Shown here: positions 11,961 through 24,400 of the stretch, piece after piece
Numbering within the stretch: the stretch's first letter is position 1
How the letters are laid out: each line of letters starts with the position of its first letter
Notes under the pieces: model-generated
Database searches by the model: none
What the model was told of the DNA's origin: nothing
What the model saw: only the letters and a program-made list of their open reading frames with translations
Made by a program: the position numbers and the translations under genes
Assembly (NCBI GenBank): GCA_014529385.2
Contig: CM043962.1
Span: forward strand, 52,347,905 to 52,411,904
From: Adiantum capillus-veneris
Taxonomy: Eukaryota > Streptophyta > Polypodiopsida > Polypodiales > Pteridaceae
Direction of reading: 5' to 3'
Length of the DNA: 64,000 nt

Positions 11961-13245
11961 ATCACCAAATGGAAAAAATATAGAGGCTCGTGATTCGCTC
12001 ACTTGGGGACTTCACCTCTTAAATATGTTTGGTATCACATGCATTCAAGGTGTATTTAAAAAACCCTCCCATTTACATGACATTTTGAATAAAATAACAA
12101 TATAAACTTATGATTTTTTCTGAATTTGATTGAAATAACAATTCCTATCAATGTAAAACTATAACTTTTCAAGATAACCTCCTGATGAACTCATGTGATA
12201 TGCTAACGTACTTTAGGTGGACCCCCTACATTCATGAAAGGGATTGAGTTATTGCATAAATGCTAGCGAGCCTTTCATGGCATAGTTAGTGTATTAATCA
12301 CAAGAGATTAAAGAGAGAGAGATTGACACTAGTAGAAAGTGGGTTCAAATGCTTGGGATATGCTTGGATACAAAGTGTGTAGCTTAAGCTTCTCTTATAG
12401 AGTATAGAGAGAGCATCTCATGAAATAAGCAATAATGTCAGAGAGTAGGCTTCCAAAGTAGAGGGGGTTCCCACTAGTTGGTGGTGCGGATGTGTCACTT
12501 ACCCCAAGAAGCCTTCCCGTGTGTATCATTGTAGCACCCAAATAGTACAAAGAATGTCCTTCCCTAGAGAATTTAACGTAAGTGTGTAAGATCAAAGTCA
12601 AACATCCTCCCCAAATTTTGTCAATTGCGTGTAGGATCAAAACGCTTGTCCTTAGAGAATTTAATAGTAGGGTATAGGCCAAAATACACCTCCCATAGAG
12701 AGTGGTGGGCAACTAGGTGGTAGGTCAAATACAATTGGTGCTTCCTTCGACATCAAAGCTCAAAAGGTGAATGCCTACTTCAAATCTTCAAAGTGTTCTA
12801 TTGTCAAGGTTGACTGCAAAGTGTTTGTCAAATTTGTTGTGGTTGATCCTTCTCCTTCCCTCAAAGTGTGTTATCAAAGTGGTCAAAGTAAATTTTGATG
12901 GTGGCATGGCATACAAACCAATATTAGGGCAAATAGTGTGTGCAAGTGAGGATGGTCTTACTCGTGGTAGGGTAATGTGATCCTTTTAAAAGTATTGTCA
13001 TCTTTACGAAGCCAAATGTGATCATGCCTTGAATGAAGAGTGAATGCAAATTTTGTGCAAGTGTAGAAATGCCTTGTGCAAATGTATGGCATACAAATAA
13101 AAAATTCCCAAATCGCAAACAAGCTTGTTATGATGATGGCCAATATCCTTCTTGAAGCATAGATGAATGAGCCCCTAAGGTCTTTAAATCTTTGTCAAAA
13201 ATCTCTTCAAAGTTGTGGGAGAGACCTTTAGACACTGCCAAGGCT
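11961..13245. other. Intergenic stretch with no recognised gene
   Basis: Nothing recognised. Words such as GAGAATTTAA.GTA and TAGAGAGTG recur between 12395 and 12720, suggesting an old repeat, but no ends or motifs can be set. Confidence 0.5.
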
Positions 13246-13703
13246 TCAAGGTGTGTCCAAGGGAATGGGCTCTAAAAAAAAAGGCTCGAAGCTGGTGCCA
13301 AGGTTGCGAGAGAAGGGGTGCTTAACAAGAGGTGCAAGGCTAGAGTCCATTTGGGGCGGGCGTGGGAAGGAGGCCCTTGAAAGGGATAGGGAGTCGGGAA
13401 GCTGGGTGGTTCTTCAGGCATGCCTTCAACTACAGTCCCGAAACGTGCTGAGTGAAGTAAAATGGACGCCGATTCACATCCACCCATGTTGCTTTCCCTA
13501 AAATGAGGAGTTGAATCCCCGACCTCAAGGTGTGTCCAAGGGAATGATCTCTAACAAAAAAGGCTCGAAGCTGGTGCCAAGGTTGCGAGAGAAGGGGTGC
13601 TTAACAAGAGGCGCAAGGCTAGAGTCCATTTGGGGCGGGCGTGGGAAGGAGGCCCTTGAAAGGGATAGGGAGTCGGGAAGCTGGGTGGTTCTTTAGGCAC
13701 GCC
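13246..13703 (+). repeat. Direct duplication, about 179 bases, period 279
   Basis: TCAAGGTGTGTCCAAGGGAA...GGGTGGTTCTT.AGGCA.GCC occurs at 13246-13424 and 13525-13703, with about five to eight differences. Between the copies are 100 unique bases. GC-richer than its surroundings, with no known family recognised. Confidence 0.92.
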
Positions 13704-14059
13704 TCCTCTCTCATGAGAGGCGGCCATGTGTAACCGCCCTTGTGTAGACAAGTGCAAATTAGACCCTCCAATCCGCCCATGTGTGGCCGCCTTTGAGAAG
13801 ACAAGTCCACTTTTGAATTTGGCCACCGGCCACCGGCCAATTGGCCAAACGACCGGTCGTTTTTCGACCACTTTTCGGCCACCGTCTAGCCATAATATTC
13901 CAACGTGAAAATTGCTCGAGAGTGGCCGTTAAAATTTTGGTTTTTGGCGAGTGATTTTTCTTCACGCACGATGGCTTCTCCTCATAATGGGGGCCTTACA
14001 AATGTGCATTTTTAATACAAAAAATTACAAGGGGTAAATCAGGCTCCATACTTAACAAT

Positions 14060-14400
14060 TGATGGAAGGCAGGGCGTGCTTGTAAAATCTCTCAAATAAT
14101 AATATACAAACAACAAATTGAACTACACATACCTTGAGAATTATGAGGAAAGGAGTAGAGCATGAAAAAGGGAGCGGGGAAGAGAGTGAGAATTTTCCAC
14201 TTGCACGTATTTACTTATAATTTTTTTGAATGCTAAATAATGATTACAAATTGTTCACCGGGACATAAAATGACCATTTGTCATAAAGAGCAATTTAATA
14301 ATAAAGTATCCATAAACTTGGTATCCTTTTGTAGGTTCCCTATACTTTCACCTATCGCCTAATTTCACCTAAATTAAATACATTTCCATCACATACTTCT
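14060..14400 (-). repeat. Partner copy of the LTR at 19250-19738
   Basis: It shares ATATACAAACAACAAATTGA, TACACATACCTTGA, ATTTACTTATA, GACATAAAATGACCATT and CATAAAGAGCA in the same order and orientation as 19260-19690. With the 19.3 kb copy it would bound an element of about 5.7 kb on the minus strand. The internal 14.4-19.2 kb gives no pol motif that I can recognise, so the element is either very degraded or non-autonomous. Confidence 0.55.
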
Positions 14401-17400
14401 TTGTTCGGAAAGCAACTGCCCTTAGTTGCTAAGAATTTGCAAATCATTTTCTTATTCCTGTCATCATCCACACCCTGCATATTCTAATGTCCCATACCAT
14501 GAGAATAAGTTGTATATGTAATATCTCGATGTATCAAGATATCGTTAGTTACAATAATTGTTCAATAATCAATTTCCATTGACATCAAATCATCGTAAAT
14601 CAAATCAGAATCCAACTCCTAGTCCAAATCCAAATCACTTTTTTCATATACTCAAGTAACAAAATCACGGTAGGGGAAATGGTGGCTGGCCATCGAAATG
14701 TGATATTATAGTCGATGTTGCCTAATGTAGCAAATCGAGACCATTTAATCATGTTGTTTAAATCAGTTAATCTACAAGTGACTTGTTGCAAGAAAACCAA
14801 TAGTAGAAGAGGGCTTACATTTTCATGGTCAAACCTTGTTCGAAATCATTTGACTCATTTGAAAAATTTCCACAAAGATTCCAAGTTACTGTAACTCATG
14901 TATCTAGGTTTACCTGCAATGTATTTCTCAAAGACAAGGCACTAAAGATGAATTCTTAGTAAATTCAACGAAAGGGTTAACTACACATCAATTACATTAT
15001 GTCGTTGTAAGCCCTTGATCACAAAATTGGTGAGAAGTCTTACTATCCTTTGTAGAGGGGTTGTGTGGCAATAAAAGATAATGAAAGAGTTACATAGATT
15101 TGGGGAATGGTTTGCAAACTTCGGCAGATAGCATGTATCTACTGATTTGTGTCAAAGCGGTTCTAAGTTGACACGATAACTCCAAATGAAAAAAAAATAT
15201 TGTGGTGCTTTATTTAAACAACTCTTAGAAAATCATCCATCCTAAAGATGACTACGCAAGTACATAACCTTATAGGTGGTAAGGAGTTATAAGATTGATA
15301 ACCAAAGTGTAAAGCTAATTTGTAAAGATTGATTTACCTCATGATGAAATACACAGATGTATAAGGAGTAATGACTACATGTTAAGATATGCCAAAAATA
15401 GGGCTCATCATGCAAAAGGTTTGGTATCAAATATTGGCATAGGAGTAAGTAACCTTAGCTTAGCTAGTCATAGTTTGCATGTCATTGTAGCCCCATGTTG
15501 GATTTGGATAAGACCTTAACATTAAGAGTAAAGGGGAACTTGATGATGTGTGTTGGAAATACATACAAATCACAAATTCATAGCATGTCTCACATACTTC
15601 AAATAGGATTAAAGCTTTCGATGGTCTAATTTGCTATAGACGAAGGTGATATATAAACAACTAAATTTTGGTTAGCATGGGTTGCCTTGACCAACTAATA
15701 TTGAAGTTTATGAGTGAGAATTCTTTTTCCTTGCCATTGTAGTGATAGTTTTAATTGTTGGACAAATGTGAGTGCCTTACAAGTGTCTTCTTTTCCAACT
15801 CTGACATGTCATATACAGTGAATCCTACACCACCATGATCGTGAGTGAGATGTTATTCCCAAAGAGGATCCAACTTGTGTTATTAAATCATTTTAAAGTG
15901 AAACATTAGGCTTGAGTCAAGTGAGGGATATAAAGTTCTTTTGTCCATAAATGTTGTCACTCTAAGTGTGTGCATTGTAGATTTATACCCGCTGTTATAA
16001 TTTTGTATGGGAGTTCTTGACTTATCATCATCGTGGCTATGATCCCTTCTATATTCTTTGTTTTGGTCATGGTTTCCTCATCTTCTTATACCTTCTCTCG
16101 AGTTGATGATCACTACTCAGATCTCCGTCATCATCTCTTTTATGCTTTTGGCCATCGTGTCAACTGTTGCGTTTGCTTCTGCTATCAGGTCTATGGCCAC
16201 CATTGCGTACGTGTTTTTATCAACATAAGACGTTGTTGCATGCATTGTTGACACCCCGTTTTTGTAAATTTGTCCATATGGACATGATGTTGTATGTAAA
16301 AAGGATGTGTGGGATTTATTTTTGTGGGGTTTTTAGCTTTCTTTAACAAGCACATGTACATAAAGTGCAAGTCGTTAGTATATTGCCAACTATCACGTTA
16401 CTGTAAGTACCCGTAGGTGAGTTTTCTGAGCCACAGCTTGTATATAACTTCAACTCATGTACAAACATAAATTTTTCTGGTCAAATATTAGAAATGTTCA
16501 AGTCTTGGGTCGTTGTATCTCTTCCATGCTTTTTGATGCATTTTTTTGTCCTCAACTAGCCTTTCCTACGTGTGGTCGCGGCATGGCGGCTTGCTATTCA
16601 TGCCAATTATGTACATATATTCGAAATTTGTGGTCTTCAAAAAACTTTTACAAAAAATTCAGAGAATTTTATAGGTTTGAATTCATCCCTTTTAAAGTTG
16701 TGGTTTGGGAGATATAGTTTGTTTCCTGCTGGGTGTAGGATATGGTAGCCTATAGGCAGTTTGGTGTATGGTAAGTTGTGGAAGCTTGCTTGTTTGTGGT
16801 GTGTATACACTTCAAAATTGTGATTTTGAAGAATCATTTGGTGAAGGGGGAAGCTCTTTTTCTCAAGTGCATTGATTGGCATGTGCTGTAATTCCATGCC
16901 AGGGCAGGTGCTTCCTACTTTCTATGGTGGTCTGTTGGGTGGGCGTGTGCTTGTAATTACCCAGGGGATCACTTGTCTTTGAGTTGTGGTTTTGTGGGAG
17001 TTCATTTGATATGGTTTGTGGTGCTGATATTTGGTCTTGAGTGCTATTGGGAGACATTGCTATAGAGATGCCCTTTGCTCTTGTTTTCCCAACAACGTGA
17101 CACGAGCAAGGTATCTAGACAAAGCTATGGGAGTAATGAAGATGATCTCATTTTTTGATTATCCTTGAGTTTGGCATGCTATTGTAGATGCTTGTTTTGG
17201 CAATGATGATTGGTGTATAAGCATGCAATAGGATTAGATAAATGTAATGCTACAATGTTTGTATTAATGAGAAACATTTATGCAGTTGCTTGGCGACATC
17301 AAACGATGATTGGATGAGGAAACTCGGAACCGACCAAGACATAGATAATGGATGGATGTCAGTCAAATTGTTTAACATTTTTGGTGTTGGTGGAGATGAT

Positions 17401-17738
17401 GGGTGGAGAGAGTGAGCACTTGATCGGAGTTGCAGAAAGGGTTAATTGAGAAAAAGAATAGTTACTTTAAAGTCCTTTAAAACCTTAAACAATTTTTTTA
17501 AAAAAATAAAATAAAAGCATATCTATTGTTCGAATTTGCAGCTTACTGTGCATGCTATCTTGACACTACCGCTTTTTAGTGGTAGGTTGGTCGATTGCAT
17601 GCCATTAATACATGAGAGTAGTGTGGTGGTGCCTGCCTTGCAACAATAATGGTTGCATGGTTTGGTAGCTCGAGGCTACAATAGAGGGTGACAACATGGG
17701 GAGTAGGTCAATGTGCACGGGATACGTGTGTGCACGCA

Positions 17739-17833
<95 letters not shown>

Positions 17834-19234
17834 TTTGGTTGATGGTTGAGTGAGATCACAGAGGGAGAGACGAAGAGATGGGTGGTTGTGGTGTGCATGG
17901 TGTGGCTATATTGGTTTGATTGGGAGTTGGGTGCTATAGGTTAGCATGCGAGCAATGAGAACAAGAGGGTTAGTAGCCTCTCTTAGCTCGTCTGTGTGTG
18001 TTGTAGAAAAACTAAGTGGTGGTGTATGTGAGCCTTGAGACCGCTAGTGTTGATTGAAAAGGCTCGATTGGTGATGGCTTATGGTAGGTGGGTTGCGATC
18101 GTCATTGTGTGGTCCATGTTCCCGTACAACATGGCTTTTAATACTACTTGTTGTGGGCACCATTGTGTGGCTCGTATTGCCATACAACATGGCCTATGGT
18201 GAGGCTTTTCACCGAGGCCCACCTCGTCAGCTAGATGTGGTCCATGACGGTGGTAGACTGTGAGGTCTTGCAAAAGGTGATTTCGGCAGAGGGTTGTTTA
18301 CTGTCCATTGGTCGAAAATTCCAACCATTGCAACACAAGCTGTAGTGCTCCAACCAGTTAACAACCTCATGTGGTAGGTCAACCACCTCCTTTGCTAGAT
18401 CTGCCATATGGCCATTGCCACAATGGGCAATGTAGCAAAAGAAAGGGTGCCTTTGTATGCAAGCATCTTTGTGTTGATTTGTTGAATTAAAAGGAAAACG
18501 AAAAAGACTTAGCTTAGGTTGGTTCCCATTAGAGAGAAAAATTGTGATCACCTTTTAGTTCCCCACTCAGAATAGGCCCAACAACCACAACATGCAACCA
18601 CGCGACCAAGATGATGCTACACATACCGGTCTACTATACCATCTATGTCTACTAGACGATGCTGGAATTGATGAATATGATCATGAACGACACAAGGATT
18701 GCTCGATTACATTCATGAAAGCCTAGAATACAACGACTCATTTGCTTCTTCTCCTTTTTAACCACTATTGGGATAGTCCTTTCAACATTAAAGCTTGTCT
18801 AATTCTTCTTCTTCCTCTACTCCCTTTTGGATTCAATTTCCACAACCGCAAAATTCCTCCTCTCTTTTGGTGACAAGAGACTCAAGAGATCTCCCAAGGG
18901 AGTTAAAGCTTCTCTTCTCCTTTTTAATCTTCTTATTCCTTGTTCTTCTATTGAGCCTTTCCTCTCTATGATGTTCATCCTTTATACTTCTTATATAACA
19001 TTTTTCTCTTCCTGTCCAAGCGTAACTTGCCATACATGCAAAAACTATTGCTATTATCTCATCTTAGTCATGCATTAACTGCTCCCCAATTACTCAAATC
19101 TCTTGAAAACAAAAGAAAGAAAAAGGAACCTTATGGTACAAAAACAAAAAAATTTGATTAGACTTAGCTTTAACGATGTTTTGGTTGTTTGGATCTTCAT
19201 AACTCTGCATCATCATGTTTTCATGAGTGAAAAA
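14401..19234. other. Sequence between two matching LTR-like repeats, no recognisable gene
   Basis: 4.8 kb with no open frame of convincing coding quality. It contains a (TG)n(AG)n array (17739-17831) and two nearby copies of a CATTGTGTGG...ATACAACATGG phrase (18104-18135 and 18161-18192). It may be the internal part of a dead minus-strand LTR element. Confidence 0.4.
17739..17831 (+). repeat. Microsatellite (TG)11(AG)36
   Basis: TG repeats change directly to AG repeats at 17760/17761. Confidence 0.97.
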
Positions 19235-19249
19235 ATGCTTTGATACCAT

Positions 19250-19355
19250 TGCTACAAAGACGGAAGGCAAGGCATCCCTACAAAATATCTCAAATAACAT
19301 ACAAACAACAAATCAAACTACACATACCTTGAAAATCATGAGGAAGAGACCACAA

Positions 19356-19412
<57 letters not shown>

Positions 19413-19738
19413 TGCAGGTGTACCTCCTAGTGTGTACACATGCATGGAGAGAGGAGAGGTGAGAGAAGAGAAGAAGGACAGAGCAGTTGGTGCAATCTCT
19501 CCCCCATGCAAGAGTGAGCATTTTTCTCTTGCACATATTTACTTATAGATTTCTTTTATACTTAAACATGATTACAAATTTTCCGCGAGGACATAAAATG
19601 ACCATTACTCATAAAGAGCATTTTAATAAGAAAATATCCATAAATTGGTATCCTTTTGCATATTCCTTGATTTTCCACTTATGTAATAAATACATTTCCA
19701 TTACAAATTAAGCTAGTGCAGAGGGTTTTTCTCTAACA
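19250..19738 (-). repeat. LTR on the minus strand with initiator-Met primer site
   Basis: On the minus strand it begins TGTTAGAGAAAAACC and ends CA, next to the primer site TGGTATCAAAGCAT (about 19235-19248). TGTTAG starts and this primer site are common in plant Ty1-copia LTRs. A (GA)25 tract (19359-19409) lies inside. Confidence 0.65.
19359..19409 (+). repeat. Microsatellite (GA)25 inside an LTR
   Basis: A pure GA array in the LTR at 19250-19738. The partner copy at 14.1 kb has only a few GA words here (GAAAGGAGTAGAG), so the array grew or was lost after the copies separated. Confidence 0.95.
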
Positions 19739-20448
19739 CAGTCACTCAATTGCGTTTGGGAATGCAATGACGAGTGAAAATCAAAGAGAATTATGCCTAA
19801 AATGAGAAGAGAATTAGTTAATGTCTCCTACTAATCATAAGCCTCCTAATTAAGAAGGCTAGTGGCTCAATGGTCTTCCAAGAGCATGTCTAAGATTACT
19901 TAGTAGAGCTAGTAATTAAGGAGTGGTTTTATTAATTATGTAAAAATGCTAATGCAAGAGATTAAATGCAATCAATTAGACTATCAAGTGGTGATCAAAT
20001 GAAGGGATCCAACTTATACTTTGAAGCCATGAAGGGTTTAGTATCATACACAAACACACAAGGCCGCCCATCATACTTAAAACACTAGCAAGCTACATAA
20101 GAACTCGTGATTTGCCAATTGTAGTTGGTTGGTGGATTGGAGTGGAAATTGCAAGAGCTTGTGGTTGCTTGGCGAGGACATAAAGACGAGGAAGTATGTC
20201 CTGTAGCTGCCTTGGCTTAGTGAGTACGACGATCACAATGCAATAAGAAACTTTTCTAACCCTAGCCAATAAAACCGTGCAAAGTCATCTCCCATTTTAG
20301 AAGCCAAAAAAGTTAAATTAAAACATAGGCAAGTCCCTTCAAAAGCCAAAAATCTACCCCCTCCATATAGGCGTTGGGCGGGCAAAAAAATAGGACCAAA
20401 AGGTACATAAATATGTGCCACCCAGACTCCAGTAGAAGTGTGCTTGCA
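19739..20448. other. Upstream region of NOC1
   Basis: The 700 bases between the LTR at 19250-19738 and the NOC1 start should hold the promoter and 5' untranslated region. A TATA-like CCATATAGG lies at 20354-20362, about 90 bases before the chosen ATG. I cannot place the transcription start. Confidence 0.4.
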
Positions 20449-21403
20449 ATGCCGAGCAAAACCGAGGACTTGAGCAGCATACAGGCCGACGTCGCCTCCT
20501 TCGTGTCCAGCCTCGGATTTTCTGCAGCTTCTGGGGAAGGCGATGGTTTTTATGATGCCGATTTTCGGAAAAAAGGTCGTATATCTGACAATAAGCCGCC
20601 AAAGACACCAAAAACCTTCACTACAGACAAGCCATGGTCTTCTTCCGAGCTTATGGAGGCGAAGAAGAAAGCTAAGGCTTCAAGTACTGCATTAGAGGCA
20701 AGTGCGAAGCCTGAGAAAGCCGGGTCCAAGCAGACTTCTCGAATTGGGCTTACAGCCAAGCAAAAGCATGGAGAGAAAGAAGCCAATGGAGAGAGAAAGG
20801 AAGAGGTGGCCAAAGCAGGAAAGCTCGGAGATTCCAAGCATCCTTTTTCCAAGAAGGAGACTCGAGAGAAAGCAAGGGATGGTTTTATGAAGAAAAAAGG
20901 AGCAGAGAAGAGAGATAGTTCCTTTGACAATGGTTTATTGAAGAAGCGCAAGGCAGACAATGCCAAGATAAATGAGTCTGTCTTGAAAAAGAAGCTCAAA
21001 CAAGATGACCGGACTCATAAGGACCATACAATCAAGGGGGACTCTACAAAAGGAGGTTCAAAGTCTCTATCAAGGATCATGTCCCTTTTGAAGTCTGGAC
21101 CTTGGTATGAAGCCTCACCAGCATCCATCAAAATGGTCAGCAGAAATGCAGCTGTTGGTGGGGCAGATCAGACTGATGGGGATTTAGCATGGAGTGCTTT
21201 AGCAGCGAAAGTGCAGAAGAAAGGAGAAGAATTGATGGAAAAGGTTGCTGCAGAGTATGAGAAGTCCCGTGGGAAAGACAGTGATATGCGGTGGCTTATG
21301 ATGGCTCGCAAGACGGGGACAACAGCTGACAAAGTGGCAGCCTTTACTGTCCTCTTACAAGACAATGCAATTGCCAACCTCAGATCACTAGATTCTCTTC
21401 TAG
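20449..21403 (+). CDS. NOC1: NOC1 exon 1
   Basis: The exon encodes residues 1-318. Residues about 55-205 are rich in Lys, Glu and Ser and of low complexity, as expected for a nucleolar protein; residues about 209-318 are the conserved plant block from SRIMSLLKSGPWYE to NLRSLDSLL. The frame stays open eight codons beyond the donor (GTTTGT at 21404), but homology ends exactly at it, and joining to 30096 restores the conserved LLGMVTSK. Confidence 0.92.
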
Positions 21404-24400
21404 GTTTGTGCCCACAACTTCTCTAAAACCAAGTTCACATACAATATGTTTAACAGATGTTGTGTATGCAAGTTAGTGGCAGTTTCATAACAAGTGATTT
21501 AGTTACTTTATGTTACTGTATTAAAAGTGCAGTGGAGATGGGAGCATGACAAAATTTTGATTGAGCTGAAGGTTACTTTCTCTCTTTTATATGGTGGGAC
21601 TTATGGAAGTACAATCAAAGTGTCAAATCATTTTTAATACATTGATGCAAGTTTTGGTGAAAAGGGCTATTTAGATTGCCAAAGCTTCAGTAGTATGTGT
21701 CCATGTTATTCTAGATTCTAGAAGCTGCCTTGCCAACGATTGGCCAGGCTGAAATATCATAGTCGCAACCCAACACGTGGATGCAATGTCTAGAGGATAT
21801 TATCAAACGGTTTGCTGCTAAAGAGGGTAAGAATGTCAGAGAGTGGGGTCCTCGACTTCTCTACCTTCACGAGGACGTTAAGTCGCGGACTTAACGTCTA
21901 GGTGACGGGGCCATCGGAAAGGGAATATTCCATATGAGAGGAAATTCCGAACTGTGTTAGAATTGTGCACAAGGATGAGCAAGCACTTGAATGAAGATGG
22001 GTTCAGAGGAAACTTTGAGAAAATATAATTGCTTTCTGAGAAAGCAAGTTGCTTTTCGTGAAAGCAGATGCTTTCCCGCTAGGAGGTCTATGTCTGCATT
22101 GCATTCGTGCATGTTGTTGCATCCAGGGACGCCTGGGAAGTGCTGTGCAAGCATGGTTTTCAACTTATAAGGCTTTATTGAGTTTTTGGGCAAGTTCATA
22201 ACCATTTTTTAAACAAAGGCTGCTATTAAGTGGGCAGGCCCTCAATTAAAATAGGCCAAATTGGTCGCACTAGACTTTTTTCCAGAAGCTCGTTAACTTG
22301 CTTAAAAATTTTCTCTTGTTGAGCAAGACTTACCTTGTTAGGGGGTCGATTAGGAGGAGAGTACGCAAAACAAGATCAATACGGTGATCTTCCAGATGTT
22401 CCTGAGGTAGCGTGTCCGGAAGGGTGTCCGCGAAACAATCCTTATACCTTTCAATAAATAAAAACGTTTAATTTTCAAAGTAGGTCCTTTTCCCATGCGA
22501 AAATCAAGTAAAAACGCACTTCTTTATTTTCTTCTTAATGGAGATATGGCTTACAATAGGGAATAGCCAATCCCCAACAACAACAGAAATTTTAATGTGC
22601 TTGCCCTCATGCTCAAAAGCGAGGGTCTTTCCACATAATTTGGGACCTGTTACATGTGGCAGTGCTGAGTGTCCTCATCGTCTGTCGCAGCTCGGACATG
22701 TTGAGAAGGGAGTATTAACTACTAACGCCTTGGAATGAAGGGGCCCTAAATAATTTTGATTTTTGTGATGGTTATCTCTGCTTTGAAAAGTAAGGTTGAC
22801 AAACCATGGCTATGCTATCCTCAAGAGCAGCATGGTCGTCCGCGTGCACGCGGATGATTAGCGAGATTCACAACCAGTGAATGACGTGCTCCAGAATCTT
22901 GCAAGCAAGAATTGCACTTTGTCTGCAATAAAGGTCTCTCTCTCTCTCTCTCTCTCTCCTCTTGTACTCACCAATCCGAAGATTGAGTTGTCCCTGCACG
23001 GGAGTTATATTGATAGTCAACCCCTCGAATGTCGATTCGGATGTGACTTGAGTTCCAAGCTGAGCCGGTGTGAGGACCAAGCGTTCTACAGTATCCAATG
23101 AGATAAAGTTGTCCGTTGATCCAGGATCATAAAGAATCGATACCCGTTGATTATTCACAAATCCCCAACCCTTTAAAAGCTGGCGCTTCCCTTTTTCCGT
23201 TTTCGAATTCCCTTGAAAATCAGGAATAGAATTCAAGCTTGGTGGAGCAGGTTCCTTCTTCGCTTTTTCTTTCTTTGAAGATGCTTGTTCTTGCGGTTGC
23301 TGCCGAACAAGACAGTCGATCTTCAAAGTTCATGTGTCCTTTCTCACCACAGTAAAAACACCTTCCTTGCTCTTTGAAGGTTTGAACTTGGTTTGGGCAT
23401 GAGATACTTGAGCCGTTTTCCGGTACCCTCTCACTTCTTAGGCTAATCCGAGTCGTGAAGTGAACGCTTTTCGCCTTGGTTGCCATGGTCGTCGTAAATC
23501 GCTCTTTGCCTTGCACGGTACATGCCATCTAGGGGTACCACTGGAATGTCCTCCATCATCCGTTGAAGGGTATCATGGGGATAAACCTTCATGCTCTTTC
23601 GAAGCAGTGGTTGAAGGCCTCCTCCGAATTTCTCCATCTTTTCCTCATCGGAAACCTTCACAAAAGGCGTAACTTTCAGAAGAACCAACAAATACCCATT
23701 AACATAAGCAGTGACTCGTTCCTTTTGAGCGAGCCAGTCCATTCCTTCCGGGTGTCCTTCTCAAAGTTGAGCAGTCATAAAATTCAAATTTGAACTAAGC
23801 CCACGTTTTGGTTTGTGTACCTTCCAAAATCTTGGTCGATCATTAATTGCTTGCCGTCTCCTTGAGATACATCCCAACATGATGCAACTTGGATTTTTCA
23901 GTAAAGCTTTTGTTGGCAAAAGCAACTTCAAACTGTCTGATAAAAGACAAGTGTCTCGGAGATGTCTCTTCGTCCTGCGTAACTGTCTAACTTGACCTCC
24001 TTGTCACGAGATTTTAAAACCCACAACTTGTGGTGTCGCTTGCAGTTATCCTTCTTAAATTTGAGCTTCTCCTTAGTATTTCGTAGGAGAATAGAAGGCA
24101 GTCTCTTCTTGGAAAAGGCCTAGATACTGTATGAGAAGTGAAAGTAGTAGTAATCAGGAGAGTATGATGGAGAAGAGATAGAGACATCCTTGCTTTCATT
24201 TAGGAGAGAGACTTCTTTTTCCTGGCCCTTGCTCTTGGAAAGTCATTTGTTCCGATTGAGAGATCTCTTGTGCGCTTCGGCACATCTTTCTGCGTTTTCC
24301 TCTTGCACATTGTTACCACCGGTAGGATTTTTCTAACGCCCATGGGCATCTATTCCTTGCGGCTTCTTCATTCCGTCCAAAACCTTCTGGACGGCCGGCA

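Noticed and set aside
20413-20448. Upstream in-frame ATG as the NOC1 start
   Set aside because: It would add 12 residues (MCHPDSSRSVLA) not expected in the family; the ATG at 20449 is closer to the usual start. Not excluded.
20550-20999. 149-codon minus-strand frame under NOC1 exon 1
   Set aside because: It is the antisense shadow of the Lys-rich coding exon (Phe/Leu/Ser-rich, no homology).
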